Source: Microbulbifer donghaiensis (GTDB lineage: Bacteria; Pseudomonadota; Gammaproteobacteria; Pseudomonadales; Cellvibrionaceae). From it: a stretch of 64,000 nucleotides of DNA. Position 1 is the stretch's first letter. Every line of letters begins with the position of its first letter. The position numbers and the translations under genes were made by a program. Below, in pieces: positions 56,703-64,000 of this stretch. The notes beneath the pieces were generated by a model that saw only the letters and a list, made by a program, of their open reading frames with translations, did not search any database and was not told the origin of the DNA. The stretch lies in contig NZ_FQVA01000001.1 in the NCBI RefSeq assembly GCF_900129095.1, positions 1-64,000 on the forward strand. Reading direction: 5' to 3'.

Positions 56703-56918
56703 ATGAGTGATCGCGTTACAGGTACTGTGAAGTGGTTTAATAACGCCCGGGGTTATGGCTTCATCACCTGTGGAGAAGGAACTGAAGACATTTTCGTTCA
56801 TTACCGCAGTATTCGTGGTGAAGGGTATAAGACCCTGAACGAAGGTCAGGCGGTTGAATTTGAAATGCAGCAGGGTGACAAAGGATTGCTGGCGGAAGAT
56901 GTTGTTCCCTGTGAGTGA
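56703..56918 (+). CDS. cold-shock domain protein (CspA family)
   Basis: This 71-residue single-stranded nucleic-acid chaperone carries both RNA-binding motifs: [13 protein letters not shown] (RNP1) and DIFVHYRSI (RNP2, with Tyr in place of the usual His/Phe pattern). The C-terminal [17 protein letters not shown] is standard. It likely melts RNA structure in cold or growth-phase change. ATG 56703 is the only family-length start. It is followed by a terminator at 57008. Confidence 0.94.
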   Translation: MSDRVTGTVKWFNNARGYGFITCGEGTEDIFVHYRSIRGEGYKTLNEGQAVEFEMQQGDKGLLAEDVVPCE

Positions 56919-57007
56919 TTCCCGCCGAATTACTCGTTGAAATATCTTTTCTGCACGGTGGGTCTGGCCAGGCGGTTTCGGTCACGGACCCCAATCAGCG
57001 CTTCCTG

Positions 57008-57036
57008 AAAAGCGGGCCTACTGGTCCGCTTTTTTA
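57008..57036 (+). terminator. rho-independent terminator of csp
   Basis: GCGGGCC-TACT-GGTCCGC flanked by AAAA and a run of seven T's (about 57030-57036) forms a classic intrinsic terminator, 90 bases after the csp stop. Confidence 0.8.
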
Positions 57037-57058
57037 TTGGGCGTCGTGCGGTGTCAGA

Positions 57059-57086
57059 AATCCCCGCGGGCAAACCCGCAGGGATT
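57059..57086 (-). terminator. hairpin at the end of the DUF819 gene
   Basis: AATCCCCGCGGG-CAAA-CCCGCAGGGATT has an 11-of-12 bp stem. On the minus strand it lies 13 bases after the DUF819 stop and is followed by TTTCTG, so it probably terminates that gene. Confidence 0.6.
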
Positions 57087-57098
57087 CTCGCAACTTGA

Positions 57099-58334
57099 TC
57101 AGCCCCCGCCGACCACGCGCAGTAACTGCCCGCAGAACCAGGCCGCATAGGTGCCGAGGGCGTAACCCATCACTGCCAGCAGCACGCCCACCGGTGCCAG
57201 TGATGGATGGAAGGCCGCGGCAACGACTGGTGCCGAAGCGGCCCCGCCGACATTGGCCTGGCTGCCCACTGCCATAAAGAAGGTGGGGGCCTTGATCAGT
57301 TTGGCAACCAGCAATATCAGGCCCGCATGTACCGCCATCCAAATCGCGCCCAGCAAGAACAGTTCGGGGCTATCTCTCAGTGCGGTAATGTCCATGTGGG
57401 TGCCGATGGTGGCGACCAGGAAGTAGATAAATACAGAGCCCACCTTCGAGGCGCCGGCGCCCTCGAGTTTTTTCGCCGGTGAAAAGGCCATGACGATGCC
57501 GAGGGTCGTGGCGATGACGATCAGCCAGAAGAACTGGCTGGTAAAGCTGAAGCGCGCCAGCTGCGGCGCGTTGGCCTGGAACCAGGGGGCCAGCTGGTCC
57601 GCAAAGGCGTGAGCGATCGCGGTGATGCCGAAGCCGACCGCTGCTATCAACATCAGGTCGGGCAGGCTCGGAATTCGCGAGTGCTTCTTCTGCCGTGCTT
57701 CCACTTTCTCGCGCAGTTCGGTGATGGCGGTGGTGTCGGCACCACGGCGCTCGTCCAGCTGCTTGGCATTGCCGGCCATAATCAGCAGTACCGCCATCCA
57801 GATATTGGCAATAATCACGTCCACGGCGACCATGGCGGAGAACACCTGTCCGCCCACGTCGAAGATTTCCTTCATGGCTGCTTGGTTGGCGCCGCCGCCG
57901 ATCCAGCTGCCGGCCACGGTGGTCATGCCGCGCCAAACGGCCTCGGGGCCGGTGACACCGATCAGTTCCGGATCGAAGGTAGACATGATCAGCAGGGCAA
58001 TCGGGCCGCCGATGACAATCCCCAGGGTGCCGGTCAGGAACATGATCAGCGCCTTGGGGCCGAGGTTGATAATGCCCTTGAGGTCAATGCTCAGGGTCAG
58101 CAATACCAGGCTGGCCGGCAGCAGATAGCGCGAGGCGACGTAGTAAAGCTGCGATGCCTCCGCATCGATGATGCCGAAAGTGGTGAGCAGGGACGGCAGG
58201 AAGTAGCAGAGCAGCAGTGCCGGCACAAAACGGTAAAAGCGTTTCCAGAAACGGTGCTCGCTGCCGGCGGTATAAAAGACAAAACCGAGGATAGCGGCAA
58301 GCATGCCGAGAATAATGGCGTCGTTGGTAATCAT
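57099..58334 (-). CDS. DUF819 family membrane protein
   Basis: This 411-residue protein has about ten membrane helices. Characteristic stretches are AGSEHRFWKRFYRFVPALLLCYFLPSLLTTFG, GGGANQAAMKEIFDV and the C-terminal QANVGGAASAPVVAAAFHPSLAPVGVLLAVMGYALGTY, the DUF819/YjcL pattern. The family resembles carriers with repeated glycine-rich motifs (GWIGGGANQ, NVGG), but its substrate is unknown. It precedes the csiV-like gene's 3' end in the same orientation with an 88-base gap. It is an insertion relative to the Pseudomonas order. Confidence 0.88.
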   Translation of the reverse strand: MITNDAIILGMLAAILGFVFYTAGSEHRFWKRFYRFVPALLLCYFLPSLLTTFGIIDAEASQLYYVASRYLLPASLVLLTLSIDLKGIINLGPKALIMFLTGTLGIVIGGPIALLIMSTFDPELIGVTGPEAVWRGMTTVAGSWIGGGANQAAMKEIFDVGGQVFSAMVAVDVIIANIWMAVLLIMAGNAKQLDERRGADTTAITELREKVEARQKKHSRIPSLPDLMLIAAVGFGITAIAHAFADQLAPWFQANAPQLARFSFTSQFFWLIVIATTLGIVMAFSPAKKLEGAGASKVGSVFIYFLVATIGTHMDITALRDSPELFLLGAIWMAVHAGLILLVAKLIKAPTFFMAVGSQANVGGAASAPVVAAAFHPSLAPVGVLLAVMGYALGTYAAWFCGQLLRVVGGG

Positions 58335-58422
58335 CAGATAGTTGCGAAGTCAGTTGGAAGTGGTTGTTGTCGTTGTTGTGCTTGTTCTTCTTGTTATAGG
58401 TGCGCGTTATAGGTGCGCGGGC

Positions 58423-59163
58423 TTATTCGCCCGCGTCTTGTTCTTCTTCCGGCGCGACAGTGCGGATTTCGATCAGGATGCCGAATGCGGGATGGTCGAG
58501 ATAGTGCAGTTCGCCGCTGCGCATACGGCGCTCCTGTTGCAGTTGGGCCACGCGCTGGGCGTAAACCGGCGCCGGAGTTTCAGCAAAAAAGCCGCCGGCC
58601 GTCGTCGGGGTGAACTCACCGCTGGTCACAGTCAGTTCCATGGGCTCTTCACTGCGGGCCTGGGGGCGGCGCGGCAGCAGTATGCCGTTTTCCGACTGGC
58701 TGGGGCCGAATTCACTCAGCCATAGATCCGTACTCAGGTGCAGGTAGCGGGACACGCTGACCGTGACGCTGCCTTCCAGTCGGCGGTGGCCGTCGATACT
58801 GTCACCGCCAGAGATCAGGATCGCCGGGGATCGGCGTTTCTGCTGCAGCACTTGTTGCCAGGCTTTGTGGAATAGCACGCGGTCGCCACCGCGGGTCAGC
58901 GCCGCGGCCTTGTTGTCCAGCCTGGTGGCTACCGGGGACAGTACGAGCTGCTCCCCCTCGGCAGTGTCGAAGTCCACCCAGCGGTTCGGGTACTGCAGGC
59001 GCGGCGCAGCCGGCCAGGTCTCGCGGGCCTGCGCCATGCCCTGGGGGCGCTCGAACACGATCATCTCGATTTCGAAGGTGGTGCCGGCATAGTTGACTGC
59101 CTGGGCACCCGCCGCCGCCAGGGTCAAAAGCAGGGCGGAGCAGATCTTTAAGAATCTTGTCAT
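58423..59163 (-). CDS. csiV: CsiV-like protein
   Basis: This 246-residue periplasmic protein has a signal peptide (LKICSALLLTLAAAGAQA), then FEIEMIVFERPQGMAQA, LEGSVTVSVSRYLHLSTDLWL and a C-terminal MRSGELHYLDHPAFGILIEI block. This matches the CsiV family, named from Vibrio, where it affects cell-wall synthase activation. A member lies next to mfd in pseudomonads as well. It is 99 bases downstream of mfd, so possibly co-transcribed. The role outside Vibrio is unproven. Confidence 0.85.
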   Translation of the reverse strand: MTRFLKICSALLLTLAAAGAQAVNYAGTTFEIEMIVFERPQGMAQARETWPAAPRLQYPNRWVDFDTAEGEQLVLSPVATRLDNKAAALTRGGDRVLFHKAWQQVLQQKRRSPAILISGGDSIDGHRRLEGSVTVSVSRYLHLSTDLWLSEFGPSQSENGILLPRRPQARSEEPMELTVTSGEFTPTTAGGFFAETPAPVYAQRVAQLQQERRMRSGELHYLDHPAFGILIEIRTVAPEEEQDAGE

Positions 59164-59262
59164 GGTGTTACCGCTTGTCTCGTAATGCTGTCAGTTGCGT
59201 GTATGCCGGTCGCGGCGACGTAAAGCCGCCACAACAGGGCGCTGCCCAATGGTCAGATGGTA

Positions 59263-62200
59263 TCACTGCGCCAGCCGCTCCAACACTCCGGCTACCTGTT
59301 GCAGGCGCTGGTCGGGGCCGTCCTCGTCCAGGCTGAAGTTGAGCTGGTTGGCGCCGGCCAGCTGGTAGCGGCCGGGTTCGGTCTGCACCATCTTAACCAA
59401 TGCGAGCGGATCGACGCGGGTATTGTCCGCAAATTCGATACGTCCTTTCGCCGCCGAGGCCTCCAGTTTGCGGATACCCATGGCGTCGGCCTTGAGCTTG
59501 ATCTCGGTGGTACGGAACAGGTGCTTGACCGGCTCCGGCAGCAGGCCGAAGCGGTCGATCATCTCCACCTGCAGCTCTTTCAGCTCCTGCGCATCGCTGG
59601 CGTTGGCGATGCGCTTGTACATGATCAGGCGTCCGTGCACATCGGGCAGGTAGTCTTCGGGGATCAATGCCGGTACGCGCAGGTTGACGTCTACCGCCAG
59701 CGATTCCAGCGGCTCGTCGATGTTGGGGGTACGCCCGGCGCGAATGGCGTGGACCGCCCGGTCGAGCATTTCCATGTAGAGGTTGAAGCCGACGCTCTGG
59801 ATCTGGCCGCTCTGCTCCTCGCCCAGCAGCTCGCCGGCACCGCGGATTTCCAGGTCGTGGGTGGCCAGGGTAAAGCCGGCGCCGAGGTCCTGGGCCTCGC
59901 TGATCGCCTCCAGCCGCTTGACCGCATCGCCGGTCATGGCGCGTTTATTCGGTGTCAGCAGGTAGGCGTAGGCCTGGTGGTGCGAGCGCCCGACGCGTCC
60001 ACGCAGCTGGTGCAATTGCGCCAGGCCGAACTTGTCGGCGCGCTCGATCAGGATGGTGTTCGCCGTCGGTACATCGATGCCCGTCTCGATGATGGTGGTA
60101 CAGACCAGTACATTGAAGCGCTTGTGATAGAAGTCGCCCATCACCTGTTCCAGCTCGCGCTCGCGCATCTGGCCGTGGCCAATGCCAATGCGCGCCTCGG
60201 GAACCAGTTCCTGCAGTTCCCGCGCGATGCGCTCGATGCTCTTGACCTCGTTGTGCAGGAAGTACACCTGGCCGCCGCGCAGTATCTCCCGCAGCACCGC
60301 CTCCTTGATCAGGGCCTCGTCCCGCTCGCGCACGAACGTCTTTACCGACAGGCGCCGCGCCGGCGGGGTGGCGATCACGGACAGGTCGCGAATGCCGGCC
60401 ATGGCCATGTTCAGGGTGCGCGGGATGGGGGTCGCGGTCAGGGTGAGAATGTCGACTTCGGCTCGCAGGCTCTTCAGGCGCTCTTTCTGGCGCACACCGA
60501 AGCGGTGTTCCTCGTCGATGATCAACAGGCCGAGGTTCTTGAAGTCCAGGTCGCTCTGCAGCAGTTTGTGGGTGCCGACGAGGATGTCGACCTTGCCGCT
60601 GGCGACCTTCTCTTTCACGCTGTCTACTTCCTTGCCGCTGCGGAAGCGCGAAATCACGTCCACATTCACCGGCCAGTCGGCGAAGCGGTCCTGGAGGGAC
60701 TGGAAGTGCTGCTGCGCCAGCAGGGTGGTGGGCACCAGCATGGCCACCTGTTTGCCGGCGTGGGCGGCGACGAAAGCCGCACGCATCGCGACTTCGGTTT
60801 TTCCGAATCCAACATCGCCACAGACCAGTCGATCCATCGGCTTTTTCGAAAGCATGTCCGCAACGACCGCTTCGATTGCCTGCTGCTGGTCGGGTGTTTC
60901 CTCGAACGGGAAGCCGGCGGCAAACTCGCGGTAGGCCAGCCCCGGGTCTGCAAACGCGTGGCCGACACGGGCCTCGCGCCGGGCGTAGATATCCAGCAGT
61001 TCGGCGGCGGCGTCGCGAACTTTTTCCGCCGCCTTGCGCTTGGCCTTCTGCCACTGTTCGCTGCCGAGTTTGTGTTGCGGTGCCAGCGCCTCGTCGGCGC
61101 CGGAATAACGGCTGATCAGGTGCAGGCTGGCGACCGGGACATAGAGCTTGGCCTCGTCGGCGTACTCGAGGGTCAGGAATTCGGCCGGTTGGCCGTCGAT
61201 ATCGAGGCTCTGCAAGCCCCGGTAGCGGCCGACGCCGTGATCGATATGTACCACCGGTGCGCCAATGCGCAACTCGGCCAGGTTCTTTACGGCGTTGTCG
61301 GCATCTTCCTTGGCCTTCTTGCGGCGGCGCTGTTGCAGCACGCGCTCGCCGAACAGTTGCGGTTCGGCAATCAAGTTGATGGCCGGCTCCGCCAGTTTCA
61401 GGCCCTGGTCCAGCGGCGCCACGGTGATACCGAAGGTCTCGTCGCTATCGAGGAACTCTGCCCAGCTGCCGAAATTTTTCGGCTGCCGGCGGATTCCCTG
61501 CAGCAGTTCCAGCAGGGCTTCGCGGCGCCCGCCGCTCTCCGCGCAGAAAAGCACTCTGCCGGAGTACTCCATCAGGTAGCTCTCCAGCGCCGCCAGCGGC
61601 TGCTCGGACTTTCCGTCGACCGGCAGCGAGGGCGGTGCTTCGCTGGCGAAGTTGTAGTTGCCCTGGGCTTCTGGCAGCGATTCCGCCGAAAAGATCGCGC
61701 GCGGCATGGTTTTCAGGGCGGAGTTGAACTCGGCGATGTCGAGCAAAATCTGGCGCGGCTGCAGTATCGGTCGGGTCAGGTCACCGCGGCGGCTCTCGTA
61801 GCGGTTGCCGACTTCCCGCCAGAAGCTCTCCAGGGGCTTCTGGATATCGCCCTGCAGGAAGGCCTGGCTGCCCTCCGGCAGATAATCGAACAGGCTGGCG
61901 CAACCGCCGCCGAAAAACAGCGGCAGGTAATATTCGATGCCGGCGGGGGCGATACCGGCGCTGATGTCCTGGTATATGGGTACCAGGCTCGGATCGCAGT
62001 CGAACTGTTCGTGCCAGTTTTGCAGGAATTCCGCCAGCGCGGCCTTGTGCAGCGGGAACTCCCTGGCGGGCAGCAGGTGGATACTCTCGACGGTGTCGAC
62101 GGTGCGCTGGGTCTCCGGGTCGAAGGTGCGCAGGGACTCGATCTCATCGTCAAACAGGTCGACGCGGTAGGGCAGGCGACTGCCCATCGGGTAGATGTCC

Positions 62201-62742
62201 ATCAGTGCGCCGCGCACCGCGAATTCACCGTGTTCGTAGACGGTGTCCACGCAATGGTAGCCAGCCTGCTCCAGCAGCCGGCGCTGGGTGTTGATGTCGA
62301 AGCGCTGCCCCTCGCGCAGAATCAGCGCGTTACCGGCCACATAGTCCCGTGGCGGCAGGCGGTGCATCAGGGTGCTGACGGGTACGATGACAATGCCGCG
62401 CCCCATCTGCGGCATCCGGTAGAGGGTGGCGAGGCGATCGGAGATGATGTCCTGGTGGGGGGAGAAGGTGTCGTAGGGCAGTATCTCCCAGTCCGGAAAG
62501 TGGAAAATCTGCAGTTCTTCCGCGTCGTCGCTATCTCGCTGCGACTTGTTAAAAAATTTCAGCTGTACCTCGAGGCGATGTGCTTCGAGGCTGTCGCGGG
62601 TGACCAGCAGGGTCGGCGCCGAGTTGCTGCGCGCGGCGTTCAGGATCGCCAGTGCGGCCGCTGCGCCATGCAACTGCCCCCAGTACTGGCGGTCAGTGGT
62701 GGAGCGAAACGAGGGCGGCGCCAGGGGGTTTAAATCGGTCAT
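59263..62742 (-). CDS. mfd: transcription-repair coupling factor
   Basis: This 1159-residue DNA translocase removes RNA polymerase stalled at lesions and recruits UvrA. The N-terminal UvrB-like module includes EILPYDTFSPHQDIISDR and EGSQAFL. The RNA-polymerase-interaction region (GAPVVHIDHGVGRYRGLQ) follows, then the RecG-like motor with DVGFGKTEVAMRAAF, DEEHRFGVRQKE, TLTATPIPRTLNMAM and GRVGRSHHQAYAY. A C-terminal TRCF domain closes it. Length matches E. coli (1148). The plus strand of this region is also open over 3.4 kb, an antisense artefact of GC-rich codon usage. Confidence 0.97.
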   Translation of the reverse strand: MTDLNPLAPPSFRSTTDRQYWGQLHGAAAALAILNAARSNSAPTLLVTRDSLEAHRLEVQLKFFNKSQRDSDDAEELQIFHFPDWEILPYDTFSPHQDIISDRLATLYRMPQMGRGIVIVPVSTLMHRLPPRDYVAGNALILREGQRFDINTQRRLLEQAGYHCVDTVYEHGEFAVRGALMDIYPMGSRLPYRVDLFDDEIESLRTFDPETQRTVDTVESIHLLPAREFPLHKAALAEFLQNWHEQFDCDPSLVPIYQDISAGIAPAGIEYYLPLFFGGGCASLFDYLPEGSQAFLQGDIQKPLESFWREVGNRYESRRGDLTRPILQPRQILLDIAEFNSALKTMPRAIFSAESLPEAQGNYNFASEAPPSLPVDGKSEQPLAALESYLMEYSGRVLFCAESGGRREALLELLQGIRRQPKNFGSWAEFLDSDETFGITVAPLDQGLKLAEPAINLIAEPQLFGERVLQQRRRKKAKEDADNAVKNLAELRIGAPVVHIDHGVGRYRGLQSLDIDGQPAEFLTLEYADEAKLYVPVASLHLISRYSGADEALAPQHKLGSEQWQKAKRKAAEKVRDAAAELLDIYARREARVGHAFADPGLAYREFAAGFPFEETPDQQQAIEAVVADMLSKKPMDRLVCGDVGFGKTEVAMRAAFVAAHAGKQVAMLVPTTLLAQQHFQSLQDRFADWPVNVDVISRFRSGKEVDSVKEKVASGKVDILVGTHKLLQSDLDFKNLGLLIIDEEHRFGVRQKERLKSLRAEVDILTLTATPIPRTLNMAMAGIRDLSVIATPPARRLSVKTFVRERDEALIKEAVLREILRGGQVYFLHNEVKSIERIARELQELVPEARIGIGHGQMRERELEQVMGDFYHKRFNVLVCTTIIETGIDVPTANTILIERADKFGLAQLHQLRGRVGRSHHQAYAYLLTPNKRAMTGDAVKRLEAISEAQDLGAGFTLATHDLEIRGAGELLGEEQSGQIQSVGFNLYMEMLDRAVHAIRAGRTPNIDEPLESLAVDVNLRVPALIPEDYLPDVHGRLIMYKRIANASDAQELKELQVEMIDRFGLLPEPVKHLFRTTEIKLKADAMGIRKLEASAAKGRIEFADNTRVDPLALVKMVQTEPGRYQLAGANQLNFSLDEDGPDQRLQQVAGVLERLAQ

Positions 62743-62907
62743 CTTTCCTTATATATCCGCACTTTCTGTCAGGACAGGGTCAGGGGGGCGCTATTGTAAC
62801 GGTGAACTCCGGTCGGTGCAGTTTATCCGCGCCAGTGAGTGAATTTCAGTTGGCGGGGAAGTCCCGCTCTGCGGGTTGCGCAAAGTCCCTGGAGTGGGGA
62901 ACAGCTT

Positions 62908-62922
62908 GGTAGTTTTACTACA
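62908..62922. promoter_or_regulatory. HexR-like operator
   Basis: GGTAGTTTTACTACA matches 14 of 15 positions of the HexR pattern TGTARTWWWAYTACA and contains the palindrome GTAGT-TTT-ACTAC. It lies 25 bases upstream of the -35 of the gap promoter. HexR controls central carbon genes, gap among them, in response to KDPG. Confidence 0.6.
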
Positions 62923-62946
62923 ATTTCCGGGCTCTTTTTTGCTCAG

Positions 62947-62975
62947 TTGCGCACCTATAGATGAATGCTGATAAT
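62947..62975 (+). promoter_or_regulatory. probable sigma-70 promoter of gap
   Basis: TTGCGC (62947-62952) and GATAAT (62970-62975) with a 17-base spacer, 77 bases before the gap GTG. Confidence 0.5.
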
Positions 62976-63052
62976 GCGCAGCCACACGGCCCGGGACCCG
63001 TTGTCGGGCCGCATTTTCCCGCCTATCAAACACATTGCAGAGGTGTCTGACA

Positions 63053-64000
63053 GTGACTCAGAAGCGACCGAAGCCCGCGGACTTTTTCAAGGACTGGAAA
63101 GAGCGTGAAGCACTGGCCGAATCCATGATCCCGATGATTGGTAAGCTCAATCGTGAGCGCAACGTCGGTGTTTACATGTATGGCCGCAACCTGGTTAACC
63201 GCTCAGTTCTGAGCATCATGAAGGCGCACCGCTTTGTGCGGCAGGTGGAAGAGAACGAACTCTCCGAATTCGAAAGCTTCCCGGTGCTGGAGGCGATCAC
63301 CAAGCTGGACCTGGGCCCGGTACACATTGACCTGGGTACCATGACCAACAAATACATGCGCGACGCTCACGGCCTGTCCGTCGATGAGTTCGTTAAGCGG
63401 GAGCTGGCCGACGCCGTGGGCGCTGGCAAGCCGCTGCCGGAACCGAAAGACGTGGTCATTTACGGTTTTGGTCGCATTGGTCGCCTGGTGGCGCGCCTGC
63501 TGATCGACAAGGCCGGCAGTGGCGATGTGCTGCGCCTGCGTGCCATCGTGCTGCGCAAGGGCAAGGCCGACAACGACCTGGTCAAGCGCGCCTCCCTGCT
63601 GCGCCGGGATAGCGTACACGGCGCCTTCAAGGGCACCATCCGTGTCGACGAGGAAACCAACACCCTGATCTGCAACGGCAATGAGATCAAGGTGATCTAC
63701 GCCAACTCGCCGCAGGAGGTCGACTACACCGCGCACGGTATTCACGATGCGCTGATCGTCGACAGCACCGGCGTGTGGCGCGATGAGGAAGGCCTGAGCC
63801 AGCACCTGGAGAGCAAGGGTGCCGCCAAGGTGCTGCTGACTGCGCCGGGCAAAGGTGACATCAAGAACATCGTTTACGGCATCAACAACGACGATATCAC
63901 GCCGGATGACAAGATCCTGTCCGCGGCATCCTGTACCACCAATGCGATTGTGCCGGTACTGAAGGCGATGATGGACAAGTACGGTGTGGAACACGGTCAC
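63053..64000 (+). CDS. gap: glyceraldehyde-3-phosphate dehydrogenase, N-terminally extended, 3' end missing
   Basis: The frame starts at GTG 63053 (AGAGGTG upstream) and stays open to the window edge, 316 codons. About 130 residues precede the normal GAPDH start, a helical extension (TQKRPKPADFFKDWKEREAL...). The NAD-binding Rossmann motif follows: VVIYGFGRIGRLVARLLID. Then come DSTGVW, LLTAPGKGD and the catalytic Cys in SAASCTTNAIVPVL. This matches the long GAPDH class of about 480 residues beside mfd in pseudomonads. It likely works in gluconeogenesis or glycolysis; direction cannot be read. The catalytic His and the C-terminal half lie outside the window. Confidence 0.92.
   Translation, partial: MTQKRPKPADFFKDWKEREALAESMIPMIGKLNRERNVGVYMYGRNLVNRSVLSIMKAHRFVRQVEENELSEFESFPVLEAITKLDLGPVHIDLGTMTNKYMRDAHGLSVDEFVKRELADAVGAGKPLPEPKDVVIYGFGRIGRLVARLLIDKAGSGDVLRLRAIVLRKGKADNDLVKRASLLRRDSVHGAFKGTIRVDEETNTLICNGNEIKVIYANSPQEVDYTAHGIHDALIVDSTGVWRDEEGLSQHLESKGAAKVLLTAPGKGDIKNIVYGINNDDITPDDKILSAASCTTNAIVPVLKAMMDKYGVEHGH

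Larger units (their letters stand above)
62743..63052. other. divergent intergenic region mfd / gap
   Basis: This is 310 bases with no gene. It carries promoters for both neighbours. The gap side has a HexR-like operator at 62908-62922 and a promoter at 62947-62975. The mfd side has TATATA on the minus strand near 62750. No repeat or RNA gene was recognised. Confidence 0.6.

Noticed and set aside
59257..62733. 1158-codon open frame on the plus strand opposite mfd
   Set aside because: It mirrors mfd nearly end to end, its composition is the antisense of GC-rich codons, and mfd has complete motifs in the sense frame.
63203..64000. Open minus-strand frame at the right edge of the window
   Set aside because: The plus strand encodes GAPDH with intact motifs; the minus frame is its shadow.
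1..64000. CRISPR array, rRNA genes or prophage genes
   Set aside because: No regularly spaced direct repeats, no rRNA-like sequence and no phage structural or integrase genes were seen.

Overview
The window looks like a chromosome segment of a marine gammaproteobacterium close to the Cellvibrionales (Microbulbifer-like) and related to Pseudomonas. The main reason is the gene order in the right third: topA, a DUF6586-type gene, a small acidic protein gene, lexA, psrA, nagZ, a csiV-like gene, mfd and an N-terminally extended gap. As I recall, this order is shared with Pseudomonas apart from a few inserted genes. The large NAD-dependent glutamate dehydrogenase, RMF, fused RlmKL and a HexR-like operator before gap fit the same lineage. 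The genus is inference from gene content only.

Layout. 1-2492 is accessory DNA: the 3' end of an IS3-type transposase, REP-like palindromes, an AbrB/PIN (VapBC-type) toxin-antitoxin pair and an Xre/RES toxin-antitoxin pair. A PLP-dependent desulfhydrase/deaminase-like gene and NAD kinase (2552-4596) follow. 4625-20712 is an exopolysaccharide/glycan locus on the + strand that reads visibly AT-richer than its flanks. It encodes a UDP-N-acetylhexosamine dehydrogenase, a sulfotransferase-like/glycosyltransferase fusion, an acyltransferase-SGNH protein, a PP-loop ATPase, several glycosyltransferases, a polytopic membrane protein with a kinase-like tail, a glycosyltransferase-like/alginate-lyase-like fusion, and Gmd plus Fcl for GDP-L-fucose. 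No flippase, polymerase, ABC exporter ATPase or initiating transferase is visible, so the locus must depend on genes elsewhere or is incomplete.

20938-28096 (minus strand) is a compact MoxR-DUF58-DUF4381-BatA-BatB-BatD operon with overlapping stops and starts. 28412-37432 holds gdhB, pyrD, rmf (minus) and rlmKL. 37526-42360 is a Ser/Thr phospho-signalling module: a kinase with a sulfatase-modifying-factor-like domain and a PP2C phosphatase, divergent from a two-FHA membrane protein and a glutaredoxin-like protein. 42450-47625 has slt, an Uup-like ABC-F ATPase, a universal stress protein and an unknown membrane-anchored protein. 47855-64000 is the conserved housekeeping/SOS block, with readable sites: two LexA boxes before lexA, a PsrA-like operator before psrA, a HexR-like operator before gap, and a long bidirectional terminator hairpin downstream of lexA.

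The strongest candidates for undescribed biology are three multidomain proteins in the polysaccharide locus (6025-8295, 12529-14283, 14270-16576) and the PP-loop protein at 10485-11489. All functional readings come from motif recognition by eye; no searches were run.
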